Under the pieces are notes generated by a model. That model saw only the letters and a list, made by a program, of their open reading frames with translations, did not search any database and had not been told where the DNA came from. A program made the translations under genes and the position numbers. Below, one piece after another: positions 56,180-63,951 of a stretch of DNA of 64,000 nt. Positions within the stretch are counted from its first letter, which is position 1. Each line of letters starts with the position of its first letter. The DNA lies in the NCBI GenBank assembly GCA_017515635.1, contig JAFWFO010000015.1, positions 51,818 through 115,817 on the forward strand, given 5' to 3'. The DNA comes from Selenomonadaceae bacterium. Its GTDB lineage: Bacteria; Bacillota; Negativicutes; Selenomonadales; Selenomonadaceae.

Positions 56180-56208
56180 ATTATAAACCGTGCGTCACAG
56201 ATTTTCAA
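56180..56208 (-). promoter_or_regulatory. Promoter of the small hydrophobic peptide gene
   Basis: On the minus strand TTGAAA (56203-56208) and TATAAT (56180-56185) with a 17-base spacer. The leader of about 60 bases contains two hairpins: TTGCC-TTGC-GGCAA near 56153-56166 and the SD-sequestering CCCCC/GGGGG stem (56119-56133). Confidence 0.65.
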
Positions 56209-56264
56209 GCAGCTTATTTTTTTAACAGGCAGTCGAAGCATCATTGATATTAACAAACGTAAAA

Positions 56265-56297
56265 GGCGGAAGTGCTTGACTCCCGCCTTGAAATTTC
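56265..56297 (-). terminator. Terminator after tRNA-Ala
   Basis: On the minus strand GGCGG and CCGCC pair across a 13-base loop and are followed by TTTT. Confidence 0.55.
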
Positions 56298-56302
56298 TTT
56301 GT

Positions 56303-56378
56303 TGGTGGAGACGGAGGGATTCGAACCCTTGACCCCCAGATTGCGAACCTGATGCTCTCCCAGCTGAGCTACGTCCCC
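56303..56378 (-). tRNA. tRNA-Ala (CGC)
   Basis: A 76-base cloverleaf with encoded CCA. The acceptor stem has the G3-U70 pair that identifies alanine tRNAs, and the anticodon loop TTCGCAA places CGC at the anticodon. The T-loop reads GGTTCGAATCC. Confidence 0.9.
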
Positions 56379-56548
56379 AACGCGTGCGATTATAAACGTT
56401 GTGCCTTGCGTTGTCAAGGAAAAAATTTCGTCAACGCGATAAATTTCCCTGCGCGAAAAAAATTCTTTGCAATTCCCTGCGGCAGTCTTTATAATGAAAA
56501 CCTGCGTGAAACAGGAATTTTACAACACGAACGAGAGGAGATTTGCGT

Positions 56549-57073
56549 ATGAGTTCGATAACCGTGCAAGAAGTCAGAAGTTGGGTACTGTCAATCGCGG
56601 CGGCAGTCGTGGTCGCATTGCTGATTCGTCATTTTATCGTTGAACTTTACGTTGTTGACGGGCCGAGTATGCAACCGACTTTGCTCAACGGCGAGCGGCT
56701 GGTCGTCAACAAATTCATTTATCATTGGCGTGACCCCATGCGCGGCGAAGTCGTCATTTTTAAATATCCGAGAGATCACGAACGCGATTTTATCAAACGC
56801 GTAATTGCCACGGGCGGCGATACGATTGAAATTAAAGACGGACATGTTTTCGTTAATGACGTGCTTGTCAACGAGGATTATATTTCCGAAAAGACGCGCA
56901 CCGAATATCCGAAACAAACCGTGCCCGAAGGTACGCTTTTCGTCTGCGGTGACAACCGAAAAAATTCACTGGACTCGCGTTTTCCGGACGTGGGATTTGT
57001 ACCGCTTGAGCTTGTCAAAGGCAAAGCGGCTTTGATTTTCTGGCCGATTGATTACGTGGCGGCTCTCCCGTGA
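56549..57073 (+). CDS. lepB: Signal peptidase I
   Basis: A 174-residue membrane-bound Ser/Lys peptidase that removes signal peptides. One N-terminal membrane helix (about 10-28), then the catalytic Ser in VVDGPSMQPTL and the Lys in DFIKRVIATGGDTIEIKDG, with FVCGDNRKNSLDSRF as the final conserved box. Start ATG 56549 behind GAGGAG. It overlaps the EamA transporter gene (GTGA), so the two are coupled. Confidence 0.95.
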   Translation: MSSITVQEVRSWVLSIAAAVVVALLIRHFIVELYVVDGPSMQPTLLNGERLVVNKFIYHWRDPMRGEVVIFKYPRDHERDFIKRVIATGGDTIEIKDGHVFVNDVLVNEDYISEKTRTEYPKQTVPEGTLFVCGDNRKNSLDSRFPDVGFVPLELVKGKAALIFWPIDYVAALP

Positions 57074-57918
57074 ACGCAAATTTCTACGCGGCAATAACAA
57101 TCGTCCTGTGGGGCGCAATGCCCGCGCTGACGAAAGATTTACTGAACGCGTTGCCGAAATTTGAAACTCTGGCGTTAAGCAGTTTGTTCGCGTTTTTATT
57201 TTTGTTCGCGGTAAATAAACGGGCGGGCTTGAAAAATATTTCTGCGGGAAAAATTTTTACGGCAAGTTGGCTCGGATTTTTGGGACTGTTTTTGTATTCG
57301 GCGTTCCTTTACGTCGGACTGGAAAGACTTTCGTCGCAGGAAGCGTGCGTGCTGAATTATCTTTGGCCGCTGATGATTGTCTTGTTTTCGTGCCTGATAC
57401 TCGGCGAAAAATTGACGCGGCGGAAACTTTTGGCGGTCGGCTTGAGTTTCGGCGGCGTGGCATTGGTCATGTTGGGCGGCTCGTCGACGGAAATTTTTTC
57501 TGCGGACAAAATTCTTGGCGCGTTGAGTTGCGTGATTGCGGCGGCGTGCTACGGATTATTTTCCGTGCTGAATAAAAAAATTCGGCTTGAACAAAAATTT
57601 GCAATGATGATAATCTGGTTGACGACGGCAATTTGTTCGTTCGCGGCGGGATTTTTTTTCGAGACATGGACGTTGCCGACAGTCAATCAAATTTTCGGCT
57701 TGCTGTGGCTCGGCGTGCTGATTGATGCGGTCGCTTACCTGACGTGGGCACTTGCGCTTGAAAATTCAACGAACACGGCGCGCACGGCAAATCTCGCGTA
57801 TCTCGTGCCGATATTGGCAATTTTTATTTCGACGCTGATTTTCGGCGAAGAACTTTCGGCGGCAGTTATCCCCGCACTTATTTTGATACTCGCGGGAATT
57901 TTCATAGGCAGGAAATAA
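57070..57918 (+). CDS. EamA/DMT-family transporter
   Basis: A 282-residue, ten-helix drug/metabolite transporter with the two EamA halves: LWGAMPALTKDLLNALPKFETLALSSLFAFLFLF and SCVIAAACYGLFSVLNKKIR. The closing part (ANLAYLVPILAIFISTLIFGEELSA) is typical. It is likely an exporter of amino acids or metabolites; YddG-like aromatic amino-acid export is possible but not shown. Start GTG 57070 overlaps the lepB stop (GTGA). Confidence 0.87.
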   Translation: MNANFYAAITIVLWGAMPALTKDLLNALPKFETLALSSLFAFLFLFAVNKRAGLKNISAGKIFTASWLGFLGLFLYSAFLYVGLERLSSQEACVLNYLWPLMIVLFSCLILGEKLTRRKLLAVGLSFGGVALVMLGGSSTEIFSADKILGALSCVIAAACYGLFSVLNKKIRLEQKFAMMIIWLTTAICSFAAGFFFETWTLPTVNQIFGLLWLGVLIDAVAYLTWALALENSTNTARTANLAYLVPILAIFISTLIFGEELSAAVIPALILILAGIFIGRK

Positions 57919-57920
57919 TT

Positions 57921-58012
57921 TATAGCTTTAAGCTTAGAGCTTTAAGCTTTAAGGATTGTAACCCGCGCTTGGCTAAAAGTTATAAGCTAACAGCTATAAG
58001 CTCACAAGAGGT
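57921..58012. repeat. A/T-rich word repeat upstream of pyrB
   Basis: Repeated AGCTTTAAGC/AGCTTAGAGC and AGTTATAAGC/AGCTATAAGC words. It resembles the low-complexity intergenic repeats at 52020-52100 and shows no gene. The ribosome site of pyrB (GAGGTG) starts right after it. Confidence 0.6.
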
Positions 58013-58019
58013 GAACGGT

Positions 58020-58964
58020 TTGGAAAAAAATTCTGTAAGCATTTCGGGCAAAAGCGTCGTCGGCATGAAAGATTTTTCGTCGGACGAAATTCGGCTTGTT
58101 TTGAACACGGCGCGCAAGTTCAAGCAGGTCATTCGCGGCGGCGAAAAAAAATTGCCGAACCTGCGCGGCAAGGCGATTGTCAATCTGTTTTATGAGCCGT
58201 CGACACGCACGCGCACTTCATTTGAGTTGGCGGGCAAATATCTCGGCGCGGACGTGGTGAGCATCACCAGCGGCACAAGTTCAATCGTCAAGGGCGAAAG
58301 TCTTCGCGACACATTGCGCACGATTGAGGCGATGGGCGTCGACGCGATTGTCATGAGGCACAAGTCGGAGGGCGCGGCGGATTTCGCAACCAAAGCCGTC
58401 AAACCGATAATCATCAACGCGGGCGACGGAGCACATGCTCACCCGTCACAGGCACTTTTGGACTTGTTCACGATTGAGCAGGCTAAAGGTCGACTCGCGG
58501 GCTTGAAAGTCGTAATCGTCGGGGACATTCTTCACAGCCGCGTTGCGCGTTCGGACGTGTACGCAATGACGAAAATGGGCATGGAAGTTCACTTCGCCGG
58601 CTTCAAGACGATGTTGCCGAGATTTTTTGAGTTCGACGGCGTGACTGTGCATGAATCACTTGAGGAGGCGATTGAAAATGCCGACGTGATAAACGTCCTG
58701 CGGATTCAGCTGGAGCGGCAGCAAGCGGGACTTTTTCCGTCAACGCGGGAATATGCGCGGGTCTTCGGAATCAACGAAGAACGTTTGAGACTTGCCAAAG
58801 ACGACGTTTTAATCCTGCACCCCGGTCCGCAAAACAAAGGGCTTGAAATTTCGTCGGAGGTAACTTACTGCGCGAATTCGGCGATTCACGACCAAGTTCA
58901 AAACGGCGTCGCGATTCGCATGGCACTTTTGGATTTGACATTGAACGGAGGAACAAAGAAATGA
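58020..58964 (+). CDS. pyrB: Aspartate carbamoyltransferase catalytic chain
   Basis: A 314-residue enzyme for the second step of pyrimidine synthesis. Carbamoyl-phosphate motif YEPSTRTRTSFELAGK near residue 55, HPSQALLDLFTIEQ near 135, and LHPGPQNKGLEI near 265. I start at TTG 58020 (EKNSVSISG), behind GAGGTGAAC; codons back to 57969 lie in a repeat. It begins a pyrB-orf-orf-pyrC operon; no regulatory subunit pyrI is seen, so it is probably the unregulated class. Confidence 0.94.
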   Translation: MEKNSVSISGKSVVGMKDFSSDEIRLVLNTARKFKQVIRGGEKKLPNLRGKAIVNLFYEPSTRTRTSFELAGKYLGADVVSITSGTSSIVKGESLRDTLRTIEAMGVDAIVMRHKSEGAADFATKAVKPIIINAGDGAHAHPSQALLDLFTIEQAKGRLAGLKVVIVGDILHSRVARSDVYAMTKMGMEVHFAGFKTMLPRFFEFDGVTVHESLEEAIENADVINVLRIQLERQQAGLFPSTREYARVFGINEERLRLAKDDVLILHPGPQNKGLEISSEVTYCANSAIHDQVQNGVAIRMALLDLTLNGGTKK

Positions 58965-59233
58965 AATTCATCATCAGCCAAGACGGTACAAACATTATTA
59001 ACACCGAACTTTTGAGGAAAGTTTATATCGAGGAAGGCTATTACGACACCGACCACAAACTTGTTCACGTCGAAGCCTCAATCAAAAATGACGGGAACGA
59101 TCCCGCAAGTCATTTCCACGACGAAACCGTCACGCTCGCCAGATTCGACAGCGGCAACAAGGAATCGAATTTTTCGGCGGCGAAATCTTACATGATGAAA
59201 GTGTTCGCCGAATTGAACACGGATACGATATGA
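58961..59233 (+). CDS. Small hypothetical protein between pyrB and pyrC
   Basis: A 90-residue protein starting MKFIISQDGT, with its ATG overlapping the pyrB stop (ATGA) and GGAGG upstream. It is acidic, with alternating beta-like stretches and no membrane segment or signal peptide. Co-translation with pyrB and pyrC suggests a link to pyrimidine synthesis or merely a passenger. Not recognised. The next tiny gene begins with a similar MKFIS. Confidence 0.65.
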   Translation: MKFIISQDGTNIINTELLRKVYIEEGYYDTDHKLVHVEASIKNDGNDPASHFHDETVTLARFDSGNKESNFSAAKSYMMKVFAELNTDTI

Positions 59234-59334
59234 AATTCATTTCTAACGCGGGCGGATTCGAGACTGTCAACGTTGACTTTGTAAAAAATTTTTCCGTCGA
59301 ATTGTTCGGGAAGTTAAACGAGGTGACAACATGA
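59230..59334 (+). CDS. Tiny ORF between pyrB and pyrC
   Basis: A 34-codon frame whose ATG overlaps the preceding stop (ATGA) and whose stop overlaps the pyrC ATG (ATGA). It begins MKFISNAGGF, much like the gene before it. The chained overlaps on both sides argue that it is translated. It could be a decayed second copy of the 90-residue protein. No function can be given. Confidence 0.5.
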   Translation: MKFISNAGGFETVNVDFVKNFSVELFGKLNEVTT

Positions 59335-60659
59335 AAAATCAAATTTGGCAGATTCGCAAGATGGAATCGACAATCTCAACGTCGCTTTTGATTCGCGGCG
59401 GTCGCGTCATTGACCCCGCAAACAATCTCGACAAAGTTGCGGATGTTTTGGTTGTCGACGGGAAAATTGCCGCCGTCAAGCCCAACATAAATTTTGAGGC
59501 GCATTACGAATACAACGCGGCGGGCAAGCTCGTCACGCCCGGATTGATTGACATGCATGTTCACCTGCGCGAACCCGGGCAAGAGGCAAAGGAAGATTTT
59601 CTGAGCGGCTCGAAAGCGGCTGTCGCGGGCGGATTCACCACGGTTGCCACAATGCCCAACACTTCCCCGACGGTCGACAACGCGGCACTTGTTCGCGCAA
59701 TGGTTAAGCGTGCTGAGGAAGTCGGTATCGTCAACATAAAAATTATCGGCGCGGTGACCAAAGGTCGGCACGGGCAGGAACTTGCCGAAATGCGCGATAT
59801 GATTGACGCGGGCGCGGTTGCTTTTTCGGACGACGGAAGTTTTGACGACAACGCAAAAATTTTCCTGAACGCGCTGGATTATCTGCACGACACGGGCAAA
59901 GTCATCATCTGCCACGAAGAAGAAACTTCGCTGGTTAAAGACGGCGTCATGAACGAAGGCAAACGCAGCGCATTGCTCGGCTTGAAAGGCCGCCCGACGG
60001 TCGCGGAAGATATTGCCGTTGCTCGCGACGTTTTACTTGCCGAATACACGGGCGGGCGCGTTCACGTGGCGCATATCAGTTCAGCGCGGGCAGTTGAAAT
60101 TGTTCGTGACGCGAAGAAACGCGGCGTCAAAGTTACAGCTGAAGTCACGCCGCAACATTTGACGATGACGGACGAGTTTGTTAATCCCGCCGACACTTCG
60201 ACGAAAATTAATCCGCCGCTCCGCACGCAAAAAGATTGCGATGCAATGTTAGCGGGATTGCTTGACGGGACGATTGACGCGATTGTTACCGACCATTCGC
60301 CGCACGCGCCCGAAGAAAAAGACCGCGAATATATTTACGCGCCGAGCGGATTCCCCGGTCTTGAAACGAGCGTTGGCGTTTTGTTCACCGAACTTTATCA
60401 CAAGGGCAAAATCGACTTGAAAACTTTAATCTCGAAAATGACCGCCGAACCTGCGAAAATTTTCGGATTGGACGCGGGAACCTTGTCGATTGACGCGCCC
60501 GCCGACATCACGATTATCGACCCCGAACTTGAGTGGACGGTTGACGCGAAAAATTTCTACACGAAGGGCACGCATTCGCCGTTTATCGGTCGCGAGCTTA
60601 AAGGACGTGTTATCGCCACGATTGTTCACGGCAACTTGATGAAACTCAATCAGTGGTGA
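59331..60659 (+). CDS. pyrC: Dihydroorotase
   Basis: A 442-residue amidohydrolase for the third step of pyrimidine synthesis. Metal site DMHVHLREPGQEAKEDFLSGSKAAVAGGFTTV near 70, TPQHLTMTDEFVN near 265, and IDAIVTDHSPHAPEEKDREY near 325 with the conserved Asp. The length is normal. Start ATG 59331 behind AACGAGGTGAC. The N-terminal MKNQIWQIRKMESTIS is slightly longer than needed; an internal ATG at 59361 is an alternative. Confidence 0.95.
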   Translation: MKNQIWQIRKMESTISTSLLIRGGRVIDPANNLDKVADVLVVDGKIAAVKPNINFEAHYEYNAAGKLVTPGLIDMHVHLREPGQEAKEDFLSGSKAAVAGGFTTVATMPNTSPTVDNAALVRAMVKRAEEVGIVNIKIIGAVTKGRHGQELAEMRDMIDAGAVAFSDDGSFDDNAKIFLNALDYLHDTGKVIICHEEETSLVKDGVMNEGKRSALLGLKGRPTVAEDIAVARDVLLAEYTGGRVHVAHISSARAVEIVRDAKKRGVKVTAEVTPQHLTMTDEFVNPADTSTKINPPLRTQKDCDAMLAGLLDGTIDAIVTDHSPHAPEEKDREYIYAPSGFPGLETSVGVLFTELYHKGKIDLKTLISKMTAEPAKIFGLDAGTLSIDAPADITIIDPELEWTVDAKNFYTKGTHSPFIGRELKGRVIATIVHGNLMKLNQW

Positions 60660-60666
60660 TTTATCT

Positions 60667-60706
60667 TACTTTTCTTTTGGCGCAAAAGAAAAGTAACAAA
60701 AGAAAA
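60667..60706. repeat. Dispersed-type palindrome after pyrC
   Basis: ACTTTTCTTTTGG and CAAAAGAAAAGT form a long imperfect palindrome followed by AACAAAAGAAAAC. Very similar words are scattered through many bacterial genomes. It is related in style, though not in sequence, to the GGTTAC palindromes of this window. Confidence 0.45.
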
Positions 60707-60745
60707 CATGTCCGCTATATTTCGCATCACGCGAAATGCGCGGAC

Positions 60746-60777
60746 GGAGGCCGTCATCCGTGACGGCCTCTTTTTTT
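60746..60777 (+). terminator. Terminator after the pyr operon
   Basis: GAGGCCGTCA and TGACGGCCTC make a 10-bp stem with a TCCG loop and are followed by T7. Confidence 0.85.
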
Positions 60778-60796
60778 GGCAACGACGCAAAAATTC

Positions 60797-60825
60797 TTGA
60801 CACGATTAAATGTCGAAACTAAAAT
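60797..60825 (+). promoter_or_regulatory. Promoter of ilvE
   Basis: TTGACA (60797-60802), the consensus -35, a 17-base spacer and TAAAAT (60820-60825), 31 bases before the ATG at 60856. Confidence 0.75.
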
Positions 60826-60855
60826 ATTTCCCGAACTTCAAAGGAGATGAATTTT

Positions 60856-61932
60856 ATGGCAGACATCAAGATTGTCGAAACAAAAAATCTCAAGACCAAA
60901 CCCGACGTTTCCAAAATCGGATTCGGCACGCATTTTACCGATTACATGTTCGTCATGGACTATGACGCCGCCAACGGTTGGCACGACGCCCGAATCGTTC
61001 CGCACGAAAAAATTGCGATTGATCCCGCGAATGCCACGCTCCATTACGGACAGGCGATTTTCGAGGGACTCAAGGCTTATCGTCAAGGCAACAAAGCCGT
61101 CGTTTTCCGTGCGAAAGACCATCTGCAACGCCTCAATCGTTCCGCGAAAATTTTGGACATCCCCGAAATTCCGTTCGACGTGGCGCATGAAGGTTTGTTG
61201 AAACTCGTCGACATCGACAAAGACTGGATTCCGACGGAAAAAGGTCAAAGCCTGTACATTCGCCCGTTTGTTTTCGCAACGGATGAAGTGCTCGGCGTCA
61301 GCGTCAGCAAGAAATACAAATTCATGATTATCATGTCGCCCGTCGCCGCATATTACGCGCACGGCTTCGCGCCCGTGAAAATTCTCGTCGAAGATAAATA
61401 CGTCCGTGCAGTTCGCGGCGGTCTCGGTGCGGCGAAAACTCCGGCAAACTACGCGGCGAGTCTCCACGCGGGTCTTGTCGCTCACGAAATCGGATTTGAT
61501 CAAGTTTTGTGGCTTGACGGCGTCGAGCGCAAATACATTGAGGAAGTCGGCTCAATGAACATTTTGTTCAAGATTAACGGCGAGATTGTTTCACCGTCCC
61601 CGCAGATTCAAACGTCGATTCTGGACGGCATCACGCGTCGCACGGTCAATCAAGTTGCCAAAGCTTGGGGCGTGCCGGTTGTCGAGCGCAGAATTTCAAT
61701 CGACGAAATTATCGCTTCGCAAGAAGACGGCCGCCTTGAGGAAGTTTTCGGCAGCGGAACTGCGGCGGTCATTTCGCCCGTCGGCGTCCTGCGCTACAAG
61801 GACAAAGATTACGTTATCGGCGACGGCAAAATCGGTGAGTTCGCGCAGAAAATGTACGACTTCATTGAAGGTCTGCACGTCGGCGAAGTCGAAGACACTT
61901 TCGGCTTTATCGAGGTTGTCGGCGAATACTGA
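60856..61932 (+). CDS. ilvE: Branched-chain amino-acid aminotransferase
   Basis: A 358-residue PLP class IV aminotransferase for leucine, isoleucine and valine. Seen are HYGQAIFEGLKAYRQG near 63, RFKDHLQRLN-like RAKDHLQRLNRSAKIL near 88, the cofactor lysine in ERKYIEEVGSMNILFKING near 220, and SILDGITRRTVNQVA near 254. The length matches the larger eukaryote-like and Firmicute group. Start ATG 60856 behind AAAGGAG. Monocistronic, with its own promoter and terminator. Confidence 0.95.
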   Translation: MADIKIVETKNLKTKPDVSKIGFGTHFTDYMFVMDYDAANGWHDARIVPHEKIAIDPANATLHYGQAIFEGLKAYRQGNKAVVFRAKDHLQRLNRSAKILDIPEIPFDVAHEGLLKLVDIDKDWIPTEKGQSLYIRPFVFATDEVLGVSVSKKYKFMIIMSPVAAYYAHGFAPVKILVEDKYVRAVRGGLGAAKTPANYAASLHAGLVAHEIGFDQVLWLDGVERKYIEEVGSMNILFKINGEIVSPSPQIQTSILDGITRRTVNQVAKAWGVPVVERRISIDEIIASQEDGRLEEVFGSGTAAVISPVGVLRYKDKDYVIGDGKIGEFAQKMYDFIEGLHVGEVEDTFGFIEVVGEY

Positions 61933-61948
61933 TTCAACTTTCGCAAAC

Positions 61949-61987
61949 AAAAAGCCCCTGTCACTCCGGCAGGGGTAAATTTTTTTC
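61949..61987 (+). terminator. Terminator after ilvE
   Basis: GCCCCTG pairs with CAGGGGT across a 9-base loop and is followed by AAATTTTTTT. Confidence 0.8.
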
Positions 61988-61999
61988 GGAAAATCAAAA

Positions 62000-62024
62000 A
62001 CGCGGGGATTGTCTCCTCGCGCCT
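62000..62024 (-). terminator. Terminator of the converging minus gene
   Basis: On the minus strand GCGAGGAGA and TCCCCGC pair (imperfectly) and are followed by GTTTTTG. It follows the stop at 62036. Confidence 0.5.
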
Positions 62025-62035
62025 GAATTTTTTTG

Positions 62036-62521
62036 TCAGCGATTTTTCAAAGCCGCCTTTGTCTGCAACGCTACCCAGTTGTAAAATGCTCGTCTGTTGG
62101 AGGGAAGACCCTTGCCGTTTTCAGGCGGGTCACCAAACCAGTTGTTTGCGATAAGATATTTCGTCCCGCCGCAAGCCACGTGCATTTTACTGCCGCGATA
62201 AAATCTTTGGTAGCCTTTTTCGTCGAGAACATCGTCATCGTTTTCAACTTTTCGCAGAACACCTTCCGAACGATTGTAAGGAAATTTGAATTGCGTATCG
62301 TATTTCTCACAAGCTTCGGCACTCGACAAAAATCGGACGTTATTCTCGGTTATCAAGCCGCAATCCGCCAATAAACCGAACGCACGCCGGCAAAATTCAA
62401 TGCTGACTTGCCGAATATTTTCGTCGTTGTTTATGCAGTTCGCGATGCTTTTCAGCCGAGCTTCCAATTCGTTTTGACTTGGAAAATTGCCGTGAGTTTT
62501 GTCGGAAAAAATTTCGCTCAA
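62036..62521 (-). CDS. Hypothetical protein next to tRNA-Leu
   Basis: About 161 residues from a weakly supported TTG 62521 (GAGAGG about eleven bases upstream). The open frame extends back to 62632, but that part overlaps the tRNA-Leu gene, so an upstream start there is not credible. The protein has helical N- and mixed C-terminal halves (VRFLSSAEACEKYDTQFKFPYNR; TKYLIANNWFGDPPENGKGLPSNRRAFYNWV). No family is recognised. The true start is uncertain. Confidence 0.5.
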   Translation of the reverse strand: MSEIFSDKTHGNFPSQNELEARLKSIANCINNDENIRQVSIEFCRRAFGLLADCGLITENNVRFLSSAEACEKYDTQFKFPYNRSEGVLRKVENDDDVLDEKGYQRFYRGSKMHVACGGTKYLIANNWFGDPPENGKGLPSNRRAFYNWVALQTKAALKNR

Positions 62522-62604
62522 AATTATCGCCGCCTCTCGAAAGTTTTTGGTTATTTTAACGAAAAAAGCACGAATCGTCCAGACTCGCGCTTGAATTTTC
62601 TTTA

Positions 62605-62691
62605 TGGTGCGGTTGATGAGACTTGAACTCATACGCCATTTCTAGCACTGCCCCCTCAAAGCAGCGTGTCTGCCTATTCCACCACAACCGC
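62605..62691 (-). tRNA. tRNA-Leu (GAG), copy 1
   Basis: An 87-base class II tRNA with long variable arm and encoded CCA. Anticodon loop TTGAGGG gives GAG. Nearly identical in core to the neighbouring copy at 62711. Confidence 0.85.
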
Positions 62692-62710
62692 GTATTTGAT
62701 TTTCAATTTA

Positions 62711-62797
62711 TGGTGCGGTCGATGAGACTTGAACTCATACACCCTTGCGAGTACTGCCCCCTCAAAGCAGCGCGTCTGCCTATTCCGCCACGACCGC
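62711..62797 (-). tRNA. tRNA-Leu (GAG), copy 2
   Basis: An 87-base class II tRNA with encoded CCA and the same anticodon GAG as copy 1. It differs mainly in the variable arm and in several compensated stem positions. Confidence 0.85.
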
Positions 62798-62813
62798 AAA
62801 TCTGATTTTCAAT

Positions 62814-63236
62814 TTATGCCCAAAGAACTTTCATAACGTCTTTGTAAACGTCCTGCGCGTAATTGAGAGCCGCAATAATGAAGCCCATCAACGCACGAGT
62901 CTGGAAGTCGCCTTCAAAAATTCCCAACACGACATCACCGTCAAGAGCTATATCGCCGTTCGGTTGCATGTAGAGCTTGAAGAAATTGTATTTAGCGTTG
63001 AGTGAATTGAACAGCTTGAGACATTCACCGCGTTTGCCTTCGTCGTCGACGTTCGCAATTCCGACAATCAGAACTTTGATATTTTTCGCCGCGAAAACAA
63101 CAATGACATTCACAACGCCGCCATTTTTGAGCTTTTGCGGAATGCGAATAAATCTGTCGCCCTGCTCAAGCTTGTCTTCCATATAGTGAATTTTGTTTTC
63201 GTCCAAGAAAGTTTTAAAGGCTTCGTAGTTATCCAT
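62814..63236 (-). CDS. YbjN-like small protein
   Basis: A 140-residue protein with the YbjN/secretion-chaperone-like fold pattern: N-terminal helix, VVNVIVVFAAKNIKVLIVGIANV, KLFNSLNAKYNFFKLYMQPNGDIALDGDVVLGIFEGDF and a C-terminal helix. Role unknown; in other bacteria YbjN proteins affect stress and motility. Start ATG 63236 behind AAAGGTG. It sits between tRNA-Leu genes in the same direction. Confidence 0.65.
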   Translation of the reverse strand: MDNYEAFKTFLDENKIHYMEDKLEQGDRFIRIPQKLKNGGVVNVIVVFAAKNIKVLIVGIANVDDEGKRGECLKLFNSLNAKYNFFKLYMQPNGDIALDGDVVLGIFEGDFQTRALMGFIIAALNYAQDVYKDVMKVLWA

Positions 63237-63268
63237 GAAATTCACCTTTCGCCTGTAGAATTCAACTT

Positions 63269-63354
63269 TGGTGCGGCAGAGAGGACTTGAACCTCCACGG
63301 GGTTGCCCCCACTAGCGCCTGAAGCTAGCGCGTCTGCCATTCCGCCACTACCGC
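63269..63354 (-). tRNA. tRNA-Leu (CAG)
   Basis: An 86-base class II tRNA with encoded CCA. Anticodon loop TTCAGGC gives CAG; acceptor GCGGTAG pairs with CTGCCGC. Confidence 0.9.
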
Positions 63355-63359
63355 ACGTT

Positions 63360-63641
63360 TCAAATGTAAATATTTTCTCTCAGCCAATCGACGACCCTTT
63401 CGGGTAACCACCCTCGATAATTGTCGCCCATTTCTGTTATGAAGATGTAATCGTTGTTGTAAAGGTACTGCGCCAAATCTTCATGAATATCGTCCGCCGT
63501 GCCTTCTGAGCACACGAACCATTGATTATCGAAAATTCGGCAAGAATCTTCGTAGTTTTCCAAAGTTGTGACAAGACCGCCATAATCCCGCGTTTCCAAA
63601 TTTTTTTTGCCAATCTTGTAGGAAACCAGGTATACCGCCAT
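63360..63641 (-). CDS. SinR-like small protein with ferredoxin-like fold
   Basis: A 93-residue protein. MAVYLVSYKIGKKN, a DSCRIFDNQWFVCSEGTADDIHEDLAQYLYNNDYIFITEM block and a Trp-rich end fit the small SinR/Cas2-like family, which is unrelated to the B. subtilis regulator of that name. No CRISPR genes are nearby. Start ATG 63641 behind CAGGAGTG. The open frame running upstream to 63746 is translated tRNA-Leu sequence and should be ignored. Confidence 0.6.
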   Translation of the reverse strand: MAVYLVSYKIGKKNLETRDYGGLVTTLENYEDSCRIFDNQWFVCSEGTADDIHEDLAQYLYNNDYIFITEMGDNYRGWLPERVVDWLRENIYI

Positions 63642-63663
63642 GTCAGTCACTCCTGAAAATTTT

Positions 63664-63752
63664 TGGTGCCGAGGACCGGAATCGAACCGGTACGAGATTT
63701 TACTCTCGCAGGATTTTAAGTCCCGTGCGTCTGCCAGTTCCGCCACCCCGGC
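63664..63752 (-). tRNA. tRNA-Leu (TAA)
   Basis: An 89-base class II tRNA with encoded CCA. Anticodon loop CTTAAAA gives TAA; acceptor GCCGGGG pairs with CCTCGGC-type 3' end (with G-U). Confidence 0.9.
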
Positions 63753-63762
63753 TGATTTTTTT

Positions 63763-63836
<74 letters not shown>

Positions 63837-63843
63837 ACACAAT

Positions 63844-63916
63844 AGCCGACTATAGGACTTGAACCTACAACCTACTGATTACAAATCAGTTGCTCTGCCA
63901 ATTGAGCTAAGTCGGC
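63844..63916 (-). tRNA. tRNA-Thr (TGT)
   Basis: A 73-base tRNA; acceptor GCCGACT pairs with AGTCGGC, anticodon loop TTTGTAA gives TGT. The 3' CCA is not encoded here, unlike the neighbouring tRNAs. Confidence 0.9.
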
Positions 63917-63951
63917 ATATATACAACGCATTTGACTGCGAAGTTTTCAAC

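Noticed and set aside
62522..62632. N-terminal extension of the hypothetical gene at 62036
   Set aside because: It overlaps the tRNA-Leu gene and has no ribosome site.
63642..63746. N-terminal extension of the SinR-like gene
   Set aside because: It is translated tRNA-Leu sequence (63664-63752), a common artefact; the ribosome site supports ATG 63641.
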